From Oleiagrimonas sp963817755 (GTDB taxonomy: Bacteria; Pseudomonadota; Gammaproteobacteria; Xanthomonadales; Rhodanobacteraceae): a stretch of DNA of 64,000 bases. The DNA is taken from NCBI GenBank assembly GCA_963817755.1, contig CAWFPB010000005.1, positions 124,001 to 188,000 on the forward strand, given 5' to 3'. Shown piece after piece: positions 17,108-27,312 of this stretch (position 1 is the first letter of the stretch; the number at the start of each line of letters is the position of its first letter). Below the pieces are notes generated by a model. It worked only from the letters and a program-made list of their open reading frames with translations. It searched no databases and was not told the origin of the DNA. A program made the translations under genes and the position numbers.

Positions 17108-18541
17108 TCAGGCCGCCTTCTTGGCGCCCATCTCCTCGCCCTTCTTGATGGCGTCGTCGATGCCGCCGACCATGTAGAAGGCCTGCTCGGGCAGGTAGTC
17201 GACCTCGCCCTCGACGATCATCTTGAAGCCGCGGATGGTCTCGCTCAGCGGCACGTACTTGCCCGGTGCGCCGGTGAACACTTCGGCCACGTGGAACGGC
17301 TGGCTGAAGAAGCGCTCGCACTTGCGCGCGCGCGCCACGACCTGCTTGTCCTCTTCCGACAGCTCGTCCATGCCCAGGATCGCGATGATGTCCTTGAGCT
17401 CCTTGTAGCGCTGCAGGGTGCCCTGCACCTTGCGGGCCACGTCGTAGTGCTCGTTGCCGACCACGTTCGGGTCCAGCTGGCGGCTGGTCGAGTCCAGCGG
17501 ATCCACCGCCGGGTAGATGCCCAGCGAGGCGATGTTGCGGCTCAGCACCACGGTCGCGTCCAGATGCGCGAAGGTGGTGGCCGGCGACGGATCGGTCAGG
17601 TCGTCGGCGGGCACGTACACGGCCTGGATCGAGGTGATCGAACCGGTCTTGGTGGAGGTGATGCGCTCCTGCAGCACACCCATTTCCTCGGCCAGGGTCG
17701 GCTGGTAGCCCACCGCCGACGGCATGCGGCCCAGCAGTGCGGACACCTCGGTACCGGCCAGTGTATAGCGGTAGATGTTGTCGACGAAGAACAGCACATC
17801 CTTGCCCTTGCCGGACTCGTCCTTCTGGTCGCGGAAGTACTCGGCCATGGTCAGGCCGGTCAGGGCCACGCGCAGGCGGTTGCCGGGCGGCTCGTTCATC
17901 TGGCCGTAGACCATGGCGACCTTGGAGTCGGACAGGTTGTCGGGCTTGACCACGCCGGACTCGATCATCTCGTGGTAGAAGTCGTTGCCCTCGCGGGTGC
18001 GCTCGCCGACGCCGGCGAACACCGACAGGCCCGAATGCTCGGTGGCGATGTTGTTGATCAGCTCGAGCATGTTCACGGTCTTGCCCACGCCGGCGCCGCC
18101 GAACAGACCGACCTTGCCGCCCTTGGCGAACGGGCACACCAGGTCGATGACCTTGATACCGGTTTCCAGCAGTTCGTTGGAAAGCGCCTGTTCGTCGTAG
18201 GCCGGGGCCTCGCGGTGGATCACGTTGTGCGCCTCGGCCTCGATCGGGCCGACCTCGTCGATCGGGCGGCCGAGCACGTCCATGATGCGGCCCAGCGTGG
18301 CCGTGCCCACCGGCACCTTGATGCCCTCGCCGGTGTTCTGCGCGACCAGGCCGCGCTTGAGGCCCTCGGTCGAACCCAGGGCGATGGCACGCACCACGCC
18401 GTCGCCGAGCTGCTGCTGCACCTCGAGCGTGATCTCGGTGCCGTCGACCTTGAGCGCGTCGTACACGGCCGGCACCTGGTCACGCGGGAATTCCACGTCG
18501 ACGACCGCGCCGATGATCTGAACAACCTTGCCCTGACTCAT
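17108..18541 (-). CDS. atpD: ATP synthase F1 subunit beta
   Basis: Catalytic beta subunit, 477 residues. The Walker A motif is GGAGVGKTVNMLEL, the catalytic glutamate region is GVGERTREGNDFYHEM, Walker B ends in DVLFFVDNIYRYT, and the signature PAVDPLDSTSR is intact. It makes ATP from ADP and phosphate at the alpha/beta interface as the central stalk turns. It lies between atpG (164-base gap) and atpC (128-base gap holding repeat copy 1), both larger than typical for this operon. Confidence 0.98.
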   Translation of the reverse strand: MSQGKVVQIIGAVVDVEFPRDQVPAVYDALKVDGTEITLEVQQQLGDGVVRAIALGSTEGLKRGLVAQNTGEGIKVPVGTATLGRIMDVLGRPIDEVGPIEAEAHNVIHREAPAYDEQALSNELLETGIKVIDLVCPFAKGGKVGLFGGAGVGKTVNMLELINNIATEHSGLSVFAGVGERTREGNDFYHEMIESGVVKPDNLSDSKVAMVYGQMNEPPGNRLRVALTGLTMAEYFRDQKDESGKGKDVLFFVDNIYRYTLAGTEVSALLGRMPSAVGYQPTLAEEMGVLQERITSTKTGSITSIQAVYVPADDLTDPSPATTFAHLDATVVLSRNIASLGIYPAVDPLDSTSRQLDPNVVGNEHYDVARKVQGTLQRYKELKDIIAILGMDELSEEDKQVVARARKCERFFSQPFHVAEVFTGAPGKYVPLSETIRGFKMIVEGEVDYLPEQAFYMVGGIDDAIKKGEEMGAKKAA

Positions 18542-18615
18542 GGATATGCTCCAAGTAACTCTAAATGCGTTTAGGTTTCAGTACAGCGCCGCCATGGCGT
18601 CGCTTCTCGAACAGT

Positions 18616-18633
18616 GCGGCCATGGATGGCCGC
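18616..18633. other. Hairpin with flanking T run in the atpG-atpD gap
   Basis: GCGGCCAT and ATGGCCGC form a near-perfect hairpin followed on the plus strand by TTTTTGATTTT. In the direction of atp transcription the T run becomes an A run before the hairpin, so it is not a normal terminator for the operon; it could be an mRNA processing or stability element, or terminate antisense transcripts. Confidence 0.4.
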
Positions 18634-18705
18634 TTTTTGATTTTCGCGATCATGGACGATCGCACCAACAAACACTGACAACTCCAGGGTTACCGCGATG
18701 CCGAA

Positions 18706-19629
18706 TCAGACCGCCGCGGCACCACCCACGATTTCCGAAATTTCCTGCGTGATCGCCGCCTGGCGGGCCTTGTTGTAGACCAGCGTCAGCTCGTCGATCA
18801 CCTTGTTCGCGTTGTCCGACGCGCTCTTCATGGCCACCATCCGCGCGGCATGTTCGCTGGCCAGGTTCTCCAGCGTGGCCTGGTAGACCAGCGACTCCAC
18901 GTAGCGCGTCATCACGTGCTCGAGCACGCCCTCGGCGTCCGGCTCGTAGATGTAGTCCCAGTCATGCTCGCGCTTGACGTCGATGGCGACCACGGTGTCG
19001 CCCTCGCCGGCTTCCTTCTCCTGCGCGACGATCTGCTCGGCGGCCACCGGCAGCGGCAGCAGCGCATCCAGGCGCGGCTTCTGCACCATGGTGTTGATGA
19101 AATCGTTGAAGCCCAGCACCACGCGGTCGACGGTGCCCGCGCTGTAGGCGTCCAGCATGACCTTGATCACGCCGATCAGCTGCTCCATGCGCGGACGCTC
19201 GCCCAGGTGGGTGACCGTGCCCAGCAGGTGGATGGACTTGATGCGGCGGAAGAACTGCACCGCCTTCTGGCCGACCACGACCATGTCCACTTCCACGCCC
19301 TTGGCCTGCCAGTCCTTGATCTCGGCCAGGGTCTTGCGGAACAGGTTGGCGTTGAGGCCGCCGCACAGCCCGCGGTCGGTGGCGACGATGATGTAGCCCA
19401 CGCGGGCGACGGTCTCGCGTTCGACCAGGAACGGATGCCGGACCTCGGTGCTGGCCGCGGCCACGTGCGCGATGACGTGGCGCATGGCGTGGGCGTACGG
19501 ACGCGAAGCCCGCATGCGGTCCTGCGCCTTGCGGATCTTGGAGGCCGAGACCATCTCCAGCGCACGCGTCACCTTGCGCATGTTCTGCGTGCTCTTGATC
19601 TTGGTTTTGATTTCGCGTCCGCTTGCCAT
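18706..19629 (-). CDS. atpG: ATP synthase F1 subunit gamma
   Basis: Rotor subunit, 307 residues. The N-terminal helix (REIKTKIKSTQNMRKVTRA) and C-terminal helix (ELTLVYNKARQAAITQEISE) form the coiled-coil axle, and the conserved TDRGLCGGLNANLF lies between. It is about 20 residues longer than E. coli gamma. By eye the extra length sits at residues 196-221, an acidic segment (AAEQIVAQEKEAGEGDTVVA) just before HDWDYIYEPD. The rest aligns closely with the family. Confidence 0.97.
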   Translation of the reverse strand: MASGREIKTKIKSTQNMRKVTRALEMVSASKIRKAQDRMRASRPYAHAMRHVIAHVAAASTEVRHPFLVERETVARVGYIIVATDRGLCGGLNANLFRKTLAEIKDWQAKGVEVDMVVVGQKAVQFFRRIKSIHLLGTVTHLGERPRMEQLIGVIKVMLDAYSAGTVDRVVLGFNDFINTMVQKPRLDALLPLPVAAEQIVAQEKEAGEGDTVVAIDVKREHDWDYIYEPDAEGVLEHVMTRYVESLVYQATLENLASEHAARMVAMKSASDNANKVIDELTLVYNKARQAAITQEISEIVGGAAAV

Positions 19630-19657
19630 GGACTTCTCGCTCGCTTTGCTCGCTCGT

Positions 19658-19749
19658 GGGAATGGTGAATGGGGAATCGGGAATGGTTGATGGCGCTGCG
19701 CGATGCCTCGCTGCTTTACCGATTCCCCATTCCCTATTCCCGATTCCCG
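19658..19749. repeat. GGGAAT-rich palindromic intergenic repeat, copy 2 (atpA-atpG gap)
   Basis: The left arm (about 19658-19687) has GGGAATGGTGAATGGGGAAT-type words. The right arm (about 19720-19748) has the complementary GATTCCCCATTCCCTATTCC. It is preceded by a TCTCGCTCGCTTTGCTCGC lead-in like that of copy 1. The arms can pair over more than 25 bases around a roughly 32-base loop. Confidence 0.8.
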
Positions 19750-19756
19750 GCTTTAC

Positions 19757-21304
<1,548 letters not shown>

Positions 21305-21331
21305 AGTTGTATCCCGGCGATCTCGATGCTT

Positions 21332-21862
21332 TTAATGGGTTAGAGCCGAAGCCAGTCGCTGCAGCCGTCCGCGCGCGGAACCGTCGATCACCTGCTCGCC
21401 GGTGTCGATGACCACACCGCCCAGCAGGGCGGGGTCGACCTCGGCGGCGATGTCGATGTCGCGCTGGAAACGGCGCTTGAGCGATGCCTTGAGCTGTTCG
21501 GTCTGCTTGTCGTCCAGCGCCATGGCGCTGGTCACGCGGACCTTCAGGACCGATTCGGATTCACGCTTGAGAGCGTCGAACAGCACACGCACCTCGGGCA
21601 GGAGCTGCATGCGGCCGTGCTCGGCCATCTCGGACAGGAAATGCGCGAACGGGGTGTCCGCGCCGACGTCGGCCGGCAGGTGCATGGCCACCAGCTGCGC
21701 GTCCTCGACCCGCGGGTCGCTGCGCAGGGCGGCGATGCGCGGATCGGCGGACACGGCGGCGGCAAAGGCCAGGGCCTGCGACCATTCGTTCAGTGTTCCC
21801 TTGTCCTGCGACCACTCGAAGGCGGCACGGGCATAGGGACGGGCGAGCGTGAGCGCTTCCAT
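21332..21862 (-). CDS. atpH: ATP synthase F1 subunit delta
   Basis: Peripheral-stalk connector of 176 residues joining the b subunits to the top of F1. The start ARPYARAAFEWSQDKG and the C-terminal domain with VTSAMALDDKQTEQLKASLK, VDPALLGGVVIDTGEQVIDG and SARGRLQRLASAL are characteristic. The start at 21862 shares one base with the atpF stop, so translation is coupled. Confidence 0.96.
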   Translation of the reverse strand: MEALTLARPYARAAFEWSQDKGTLNEWSQALAFAAAVSADPRIAALRSDPRVEDAQLVAMHLPADVGADTPFAHFLSEMAEHGRMQLLPEVRVLFDALKRESESVLKVRVTSAMALDDKQTEQLKASLKRRFQRDIDIAAEVDPALLGGVVIDTGEQVIDGSARGRLQRLASALTH

Positions 21863-22332
21863 CAGATTTCCGCCGCCAGCTGGTCGAGCAGGGCCTTGTG
21901 GACGCCGGCGTCGATCTCTCGCTGGACGATCTTCTCGGCGCCCTTGACGGCCAGTGCACCGACCTGATCGCGCAGTTCGGCGCGGGCACGTTCGGCCATG
22001 GAGGCGATCTCCTCCTGGGCCATGGCCTTCTGGCGGTTGATCTCGGTGACGGCGTCGGCACGGGCCTTTTCGAGGATCTGGTTGCCCTGCTGCTGCGCCT
22101 TGTCGATGATCTCGGCGGCCTGCGAGCGGGCCTTCTTGATCTCGTCGGCGACGCGGGCGTCGGCGTCCTTGAGTTCGGCACGCGCCTTGTCGGCGGCGGC
22201 CAGGCCGTCGGCGATCTTCTTCTGCCGTTCCTCGATCGCGGTGTTGATGTGCGGCCAGATGAACCGGACGCTGAACATGATCAGAAGGGCGAATGCGATC
22301 ATTTCGCCGATCAGGGTCGCGTTGAATTCCAT
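21862..22332 (-). CDS. atpF: ATP synthase Fo subunit b
   Basis: Peripheral-stalk subunit of 156 residues: one N-terminal membrane helix (MIAFALLIMFSVRFIWPHI) followed by a long charged, alanine-rich helix that dimerises as a right-handed coiled coil and binds delta. Length and layout match the E. coli protein. It is 86 bases after atpE and abuts atpH. Confidence 0.96.
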   Translation of the reverse strand: MEFNATLIGEMIAFALLIMFSVRFIWPHINTAIEERQKKIADGLAAADKARAELKDADARVADEIKKARSQAAEIIDKAQQQGNQILEKARADAVTEINRQKAMAQEEIASMAERARAELRDQVGALAVKGAEKIVQREIDAGVHKALLDQLAAEI

Positions 22333-22418
22333 CGCTGCGCTACCTGTAGCTGCGGATTACACGGGACACGAACGCAGCGCGCGTTCGTGTCCCAGGAGTG
22401 TTGCGTCGAATCGGTCGA

Positions 22419-22709
22419 TCAACCGCCGGCGTGCTGCAAGACCTGCGACAGCAGCGGGTTGGCGAACGCCAGCAGCATGGCCAGGGCCACGCCGATCAGG
22501 AACGCGGCGTCGATCAGGCCGGCCAGCAGGAACATGGAACCCTGCAGCATCGGCTTGAGTTCCGGCTGGCGGGCGGCGGCCTCGAGGAACTTCGAACCCA
22601 TCACGCCGATACCGATACAGGCGCCCAGCGCGCCCAGGCCGATGATGAGACCGATGCCGATGCCGGTGAAACCCTGCACCTGGGCGAGAAGGCTGGCGAT
22701 GTGCTCCAT
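22419..22709 (-). CDS. atpE: ATP synthase Fo subunit c
   Basis: Ring-forming proteolipid, 96 residues, two membrane helices. The polar loop is ARQPELKP and the proton-carrying acid is Asp67 in GLIDAAFLIG on the second helix, so the ring is a proton-type ring (no sodium-site Gln/Ser/Thr pattern seen). The N-terminus is a few residues longer than in E. coli. It lies between atpB and atpF with short gaps. Confidence 0.97.
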   Translation of the reverse strand: MEHIASLLAQVQGFTGIGIGLIIGLGALGACIGIGVMGSKFLEAAARQPELKPMLQGSMFLLAGLIDAAFLIGVALAMLLAFANPLLSQVLQHAGG

Positions 22710-22761
22710 GATGTTCTCCTGAAGAAAAGCTTCGAGTAGTTAAGGGTGTGGAAGGTATTGC

Positions 22762-23586
22762 TCAGTGGTGATCGTGGGCCATGGAGATGTACACCACGGT
22801 CAACACCATGAAAATGAAGGCCTGGATCGAGATGATCAGGATGTGGAAGATGCCCCAGGCGGTGTAGCCGATGATGCCGAAGCCGTAGAGCACCCAGCTA
22901 CCGGCACTGAACAGGCCGGCGATCAGCATGAACACCATCTCGCCGGCGTACATGTTGCCGAACAGTCGCATCGACAGGCTGACCGGCTTGGACAGCAGCT
23001 CGACGATGTTGAGCAGGATGTTGAACGGCGCCAGCCACGGTCCGAACGGCGCGGTGAACAACTCCTTCATGTAGCCGCCGGGGCCCTTGGCCTTGAAGCT
23101 GTAGAAGATCACCAGGATCAGCACCGTGATCGACATGGCGAAGGTGACGTTCAGGTCGGCGGTGGGCACGGCGCGGAAATGGCCGGCGCCCGAATGTTCG
23201 GCGATCAGCGGCAGCATGTCGACCGGCAGCAGGTCCATGAAGTTCATCAGGAACACCCAGACGAAGATCGTCAGGGCCAGGGGACCGAGCACGCGGCGAT
23301 CGCCGTGGAAGACGTCCTTGACCTGGCCGTCGACGAATTCCAGCACCAGCTCCACGAAGGCCTGGCCCTTGCCGGGCACGCCGGGCGTCGCCTTGCGTGC
23401 CTTCAGCCAGAACCAGCCGCTGAACAACACGCCGAGCACCAGCGAGACCAGGATCGAGTCCACGTGCACCGACCAGTTCCAGAAGCCGCCCGCACCGACG
23501 TGGGGCCATTCCCAGAACTTCATGTGGTGCTGGATGTATCCGGTGAACCCACCTTCGGGCGCATTCGCCAACATGTTCAGTCCCAT
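22762..23586 (-). CDS. atpB: ATP synthase Fo subunit a
   Basis: Membrane stator subunit, 274 residues, providing the two proton half-channels. The essential arginine lies in PVSLSMRLFGNMYAGEMVF, and helices such as LVLGVLFSGWFWL, LALTIFVWVFLMNFMDLL and ILIISIQAFIFMVLTVVYISMA are clear. It starts 3 bases after the atpI stop and is followed by atpE. Confidence 0.97.
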   Translation of the reverse strand: MGLNMLANAPEGGFTGYIQHHMKFWEWPHVGAGGFWNWSVHVDSILVSLVLGVLFSGWFWLKARKATPGVPGKGQAFVELVLEFVDGQVKDVFHGDRRVLGPLALTIFVWVFLMNFMDLLPVDMLPLIAEHSGAGHFRAVPTADLNVTFAMSITVLILVIFYSFKAKGPGGYMKELFTAPFGPWLAPFNILLNIVELLSKPVSLSMRLFGNMYAGEMVFMLIAGLFSAGSWVLYGFGIIGYTAWGIFHILIISIQAFIFMVLTVVYISMAHDHH

Positions 23587-23589
23587 CGC

Positions 23590-23979
23590 CTATCGCTTGA
23601 ATCGGAGCGCGAACAGATTGACCATCACGGCCAGCATCAGTCCCGCTATCGCAGGCACCGGCGGCAATCGCCAGCGCACCATTACAACGTACATCCCCGT
23701 AAACACCACGGCCCACTTCATCAGCGTGCCCAGAATGATCCGCGCCAGCGCCATCCCGGCCCCTCCCTGACTGAACGCGCGCGCCCCCGCGAGCGCATTG
23801 CCCAGCGCCACTGCCAGGGCGCTGGCCGAGGCGGCGAGCGCAGCACGCCGACCCAGGGTCAGGAAGATGAGTCCCGCCATCACAGCCACGCCCAGCTGCC
23901 ACAAAACGAGGCGCAAGGCGAGACGGCGACCGGCGGCGAGGCTGTTAAGCACGCGGTTCTCCTGGACGGCCGCACCCAT
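23590..23979 (-). CDS. atpI: ATP synthase assembly protein I
   Basis: Small membrane protein, 129 residues, first gene of the operon. It has four predicted helices (LRLVLWQLGVAVMAGLIFL, AALAASASALAVALGNALAG, MKWAVVFTGMYVVMV and IAGLMLAVMVNLFALRF). AtpI family members assist c-ring assembly and possibly magnesium supply. The ATG at 23979 is 43 bases downstream of a good -10 element. Confidence 0.85.
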   Translation of the reverse strand: MGAAVQENRVLNSLAAGRRLALRLVLWQLGVAVMAGLIFLTLGRRAALAASASALAVALGNALAGARAFSQGGAGMALARIILGTLMKWAVVFTGMYVVMVRWRLPPVPAIAGLMLAVMVNLFALRFKR

Positions 23980-24021
23980 TCGCGCGGCCCGTGCATCACC
24001 AGGCCACGGTCAAGTTAAAAA

Positions 24022-24051
24022 ATTATAGCAGGCGCCGGAAGAGCGCCACAA
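24022..24051 (-). promoter_or_regulatory. Candidate sigma-70 promoter of the ATP synthase operon
   Basis: Reading the minus strand, TTGTGG (24051-24046) and a perfect TATAAT (24027-24022) are 18 bases apart. Transcription would begin near 24015, about 36 bases before the atpI start. The stretch is markedly AT-rich (TTAAAAAATTATAG) in a GC-rich region. Confidence 0.7.
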
Positions 24052-24113
24052 GCCACCCGGACGCGCGCAAACGCTCCCCAGGCTGAGGAAAATCCGACAC
24101 TTGCGGCCATGCC

Positions 24114-24473
24114 TCAGCCGGCTCCGGTGCAGATCGCCCCGGCCGTGCAGGTTTCGTGCACCACCACCCGCTCCAGGGCCGGAAGTGCAGGCTTCAGCCG
24201 CCGGAAAATCCACCGCGCCAGATGCTCGCTGGTGGGGTTTTCCAGGCCCTCGATGTCGTTCAGGTAATGATGGTCGAGCTGGTCGTACAGCGGGGCGAAG
24301 GCGGCCTTGATGTCGGCGTAGTCCATGATCCAGCCGGTGTGCGCGTCCGGTTCGCCGCCGACGTGGATCTCGACCCGGAACGAGTGCCCGTGCAGGCGTG
24401 CGCACTTGTGCCCGTCCGGCACGTTGGGCAGGCGATGCGCGGCTTCGATGTGGAACAGCTTGTAGATCTGCAT
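24114..24473 (-). CDS. queD: 6-carboxytetrahydropterin synthase (QueD family)
   Basis: Converts dihydroneopterin triphosphate to 6-carboxy-tetrahydropterin in queuosine/7-deazaguanine synthesis. The protein of 119 residues has the zinc-binding histidines in FHIEAAHRLP and ARLHGHSFRVE, the GWIMDYADIKAAF motif and LDHHYLND with the PTSEHLARWIF segment. The ATG at 24473 (MQIYKLFHIEAAH) is preferred to one three codons upstream because it gives the standard length. No other queuosine gene is adjacent; it is the nearest gene upstream of the atp promoter and on the same strand. Confidence 0.92.
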   Translation of the reverse strand: MQIYKLFHIEAAHRLPNVPDGHKCARLHGHSFRVEIHVGGEPDAHTGWIMDYADIKAAFAPLYDQLDHHYLNDIEGLENPTSEHLARWIFRRLKPALPALERVVVHETCTAGAICTGAG

Positions 24474-24597
24474 GGCGCGCATTGTAGCCGCCGACCGGCC
24501 AGCACGGTTTGCCCGAACTCTCCCGAATATGTCCATAGGGGTATGTGGCTCTTTGTCGCAGGCCCGCTTCCACACCCGCCGGCACGCACCCCGGGCG

Positions 24598-25650
24598 CTA
24601 GGACGCCCCGCCTGCGTCGTCGACCTCCTTGTGACCGCCGAATGCGTGGCGCATGGCCGACAGCATCCGGTTGGCGAAGTCGTCGTTGCCGCGCGAGGCG
24701 AAGCGCCCGAACAGCGCTGCCGTCAGCACCGGCGCCGGCACCCCCTGCTCGATGGCCGCCAACGCGGTCCAGCGGCCCTCGCCGGAATCGGACACCCGCC
24801 CCGCATACCCTTCGAGTCGATCGTCGCCGTGCAGTTCGGCCGCGGTCAGGTCCAGCAGCCACGAGCCGATCACGCTGCCGCGCCGCCACAGCTCGGCGAT
24901 CTCGCCCAGCGGCAGCTCGTAGCGGTAGCGCTCCGGATGCTCCATGGGCGCGGTCTCCGCATCCTCGCTTCGATCGCGGCGGCCCGCGTCGGCATGCCGG
25001 AGAATATTCATGCCCTCGGCATAGGCCGCCATCAGCCCGTACTCGATGCCGTTGTGCACCATCTTCACGAAATGACCGGCGCCGACGGGTCCGCAATGCA
25101 GGTACCCGCGCTCGGCCGGCGACGGTTCGTCCTCGCGCCCGGCCGTGCGCGGCACCACCTCCACGCCGGGTGCCAGCGCCGCGAACACCGGCTCCAGCCG
25201 GGCATAGGCTTCTTCGGGTCCGCCGATCATCTGGCAGTAGCCGCGCTCGCGCCCCCACACGCCACCGCTGACGCCGACATCCAGGTACATCAACCCGTAC
25301 CCGGACAGCGACTCGGCCCGGCGCAGGTCGTCGACGTAATGCGAGTTGCCGCCATCGACCAGCACGTCGCCTTCGTCCAGCAGCGGCGCCAGCGGATCGA
25401 TGACACGGTCGACCACCGAAGCCGGCACCATCAGCCAGATCGCGCGGGGCGGCTCGAGCGCCTCCACCAGCGCCTGGAGCGATGCGACCGCATGCGCGCC
25501 CTCAGCCTGCGCCCGGTCGCGCGCCGACGCGTCCCGGTCGTAGACCACGCACTGGACGCCTGCCTGCTGCAGGCGGTGGACCATGTTCCGCCCCATGCGC
25601 CCCAGGCCGATGAAACCCAGGGGCGGAAGCTGCGGTTCGCGAGGACTCAT
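24598..25650 (-). CDS. gnd: 6-phosphogluconate dehydrogenase, decarboxylating, short type
   Basis: Oxidises 6-phosphogluconate to ribulose-5-phosphate. The N-terminal Rossmann motif is GFIGLGRMGRNM, followed by DGGNSHYVDDLRR, the substrate signature YLDVGVSGGVWGRERG and the catalytic KMVHNGIEYGLM. At 350 residues it is the shorter bacterial form rather than the roughly 470-residue E. coli Gnd. An insertion with several charged residues (DAGRRDRSEDAETAPMEHPE) occurs before the C-terminal helical domain. The ATG at 25650 directly precedes the Rossmann fold; the longer frame is rejected. Confidence 0.9.
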   Translation of the reverse strand: MSPREPQLPPLGFIGLGRMGRNMVHRLQQAGVQCVVYDRDASARDRAQAEGAHAVASLQALVEALEPPRAIWLMVPASVVDRVIDPLAPLLDEGDVLVDGGNSHYVDDLRRAESLSGYGLMYLDVGVSGGVWGRERGYCQMIGGPEEAYARLEPVFAALAPGVEVVPRTAGREDEPSPAERGYLHCGPVGAGHFVKMVHNGIEYGLMAAYAEGMNILRHADAGRRDRSEDAETAPMEHPERYRYELPLGEIAELWRRGSVIGSWLLDLTAAELHGDDRLEGYAGRVSDSGEGRWTALAAIEQGVPAPVLTAALFGRFASRGNDDFANRMLSAMRHAFGGHKEVDDAGGAS

Positions 25651-25849
25651 GACGGGGGCTCCTTGGTGGCTCCCGTGCTGGCGACAGGAGGTGCACGGGT
25701 GTCCGTGCAAGCCTAGGACCGCCGGACCGGTCCGGGCAAACCGTGGCCGATGCCGCGCGCGCATCGGCCCGGTGTGTTGACACGTGTTCGACTTTGGCGG
25801 TAGTGACGTGACTGGAATCCCCTTTCGTCGCCTCCCGCAAGGACATGCC

Positions 25850-26620
25850 ATGCGCCTCACGTTCCGCTGGTCGCTGCTGCTCTGCCTGCTGCTGCCCCTG
25901 ACCGCCGTCGGCGCGCCGCCCGCGCGCACGGTGATCGCCGCTGCCGCCGACCTGCACCACGTCATGGACAAGCTGGTCGCGGTCTACCGCCAGCAGCACC
26001 CCGGTGCGCACATCGACGTGGTCTACGGTTCTTCCGGCATCCTGCGCACCCAGGTGCGCCAGGGTGCACCGTTCGCGCTGTTCTTCTCGGCCAACAGCGC
26101 CTACCCGCAGGCGCTGGCCCGGGACGGGCACACCGACGGCGCCCCGGTCGTGTACGCGCTGGGACGTCTGGTCCTTTGGAGCGCCACCCTGGACATGAAG
26201 GGCGTCAGCGTGGCCGAACTGGTGCAGCCGCGCTTCGGGCGCATCGCCATCGCCAACCCGCTGCACGCCCCCTACGGCGACCGCGCACGGCAGGCACTGC
26301 GCAAGGCCGGGATCTGGAAGGCACTCGAGCCGCGCCTGGTCTACGGCGAGAACATCGCCCAGACCGCACAGCTGGCGCTCAGCGGCAACGCGCGCGTGGG
26401 CATCCTGGCCCAGGCGCTGGTGCTGGCGCCGGACATGCGCAAGGGCCGCTACGCCCCGGTGCCGACCTCGCTGTACGCGCCGCTGCGCCAGAGCTTCGTG
26501 GTCACGCGCCACGGCGCGGCCAACCCGCTGGCGCATGATTTCGCCCGCTTCGTGCAGAGCCCGCAGGCACGCGCGATCTTCCGGCGCTACGGCTTCGGCC
26601 TGCCCGGCACCGCACACTGA
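25850..26620 (+). CDS. modA: Molybdate ABC transporter, periplasmic binding protein
   Basis: Periplasmic molybdate receptor of 256 residues with a signal peptide (LTFRWSLLLCLLLPLTAVGA). The mature start has AAAADLHHVMDKLVAVY, then YGSSGILRTQVRQGAPFALFFSA, where Ser and backbone contacts bind the oxyanion, and IAIANPLHAPYGDRARQAL. The ATG at 25850 is preceded by AAGGA. It heads the molybdenum operon. A perfect TTGACA lies at 25777-25782 but I cannot find a good -10 downstream, so the promoter stays open. Confidence 0.93.
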   Translation: MRLTFRWSLLLCLLLPLTAVGAPPARTVIAAAADLHHVMDKLVAVYRQQHPGAHIDVVYGSSGILRTQVRQGAPFALFFSANSAYPQALARDGHTDGAPVVYALGRLVLWSATLDMKGVSVAELVQPRFGRIAIANPLHAPYGDRARQALRKAGIWKALEPRLVYGENIAQTAQLALSGNARVGILAQALVLAPDMRKGRYAPVPTSLYAPLRQSFVVTRHGAANPLAHDFARFVQSPQARAIFRRYGFGLPGTAH

Positions 26621-26628
26621 ACGCGCCC

Positions 26629-27312
26629 ATGCCCCTGCTGTCCGGCCCGGACCTGGAAACCTTTGCACTGACCCTGCGCCTGGCGGCCACGGTGACCGGG
26701 CTGCTGCTGCTGCTGGGCATGCCGCTGGCGTGGTGGCTGGCCACCACGCGCTCGCGCTGGCAGAAGCCGGTGGCCGCCCTGGTGGCGCTGCCGATCGTGC
26801 TGCCGCCGACAGTGCTGGGCTTCTACCTGCTGCTGGTGCTGGGCCCCGAGGGCCTGGTCGGGCGGATGCTGCACGCGCTGGGTGCCTCGCCGCTGCCATT
26901 CTCGTTCCGCGGCCTGGTGGTGGCCTCCATGCTGTATTCGCTGCCGTTCGTGGTGCAGCCGCTGCACGACGCCTTCGCGGCGGTCGGACGCCGTCCGCTG
27001 GAGATGGCTGCCAGCCTCGGCGCCGGTCCGCTGGACCGTTTCGCTTCGGTGGTGCTGCCGATGGCCTGGCCGGGCGTGGTCACCGCCACCGTGCTGGGCT
27101 TCGCGCACACCGTGGGCGAATTCGGCGTGGTGCTGATGATCGGCGGCAATATCCCCGGCCACACCCGGGTGCTGTCCACGCAGATCTACGACTACGTCGA
27201 GGCCGGCCACTACCACCGCGCACAGGTGCTTTCGCTGATTCTGCTAGGCGTCGCGTTCCTGGCCCTGCTGAGCATGGCCCTGCTGCGGCCCAGGAGGCGT
27301 CCGCATGACTGA
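26629..27312 (+). CDS. modB: Molybdate ABC transporter permease
   Basis: Inner-membrane channel subunit, 227 residues, with about five helices. The EAA-type cytoplasmic loop that docks with ModC reads PLEMAASLGAGPLDRF, and GFAHTVGEFGVVLMIGGNIPG is the diagnostic ModB signature. It begins 8 bases after modA and its 3' end overlaps the modC start by 8 bases. Confidence 0.95.
   Translation: MPLLSGPDLETFALTLRLAATVTGLLLLLGMPLAWWLATTRSRWQKPVAALVALPIVLPPTVLGFYLLLVLGPEGLVGRMLHALGASPLPFSFRGLVVASMLYSLPFVVQPLHDAFAAVGRRPLEMAASLGAGPLDRFASVVLPMAWPGVVTATVLGFAHTVGEFGVVLMIGGNIPGHTRVLSTQIYDYVEAGHYHRAQVLSLILLGVAFLALLSMALLRPRRRPHD

Noticed and set aside
25777..25806. Promoter plus Mo-responsive (ModE) site upstream of modA
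   Set aside because: TTGACA is perfect and overlaps an ACACGTGT palindrome, but there is no matching -10 and no resemblance to the ModE consensus I know.
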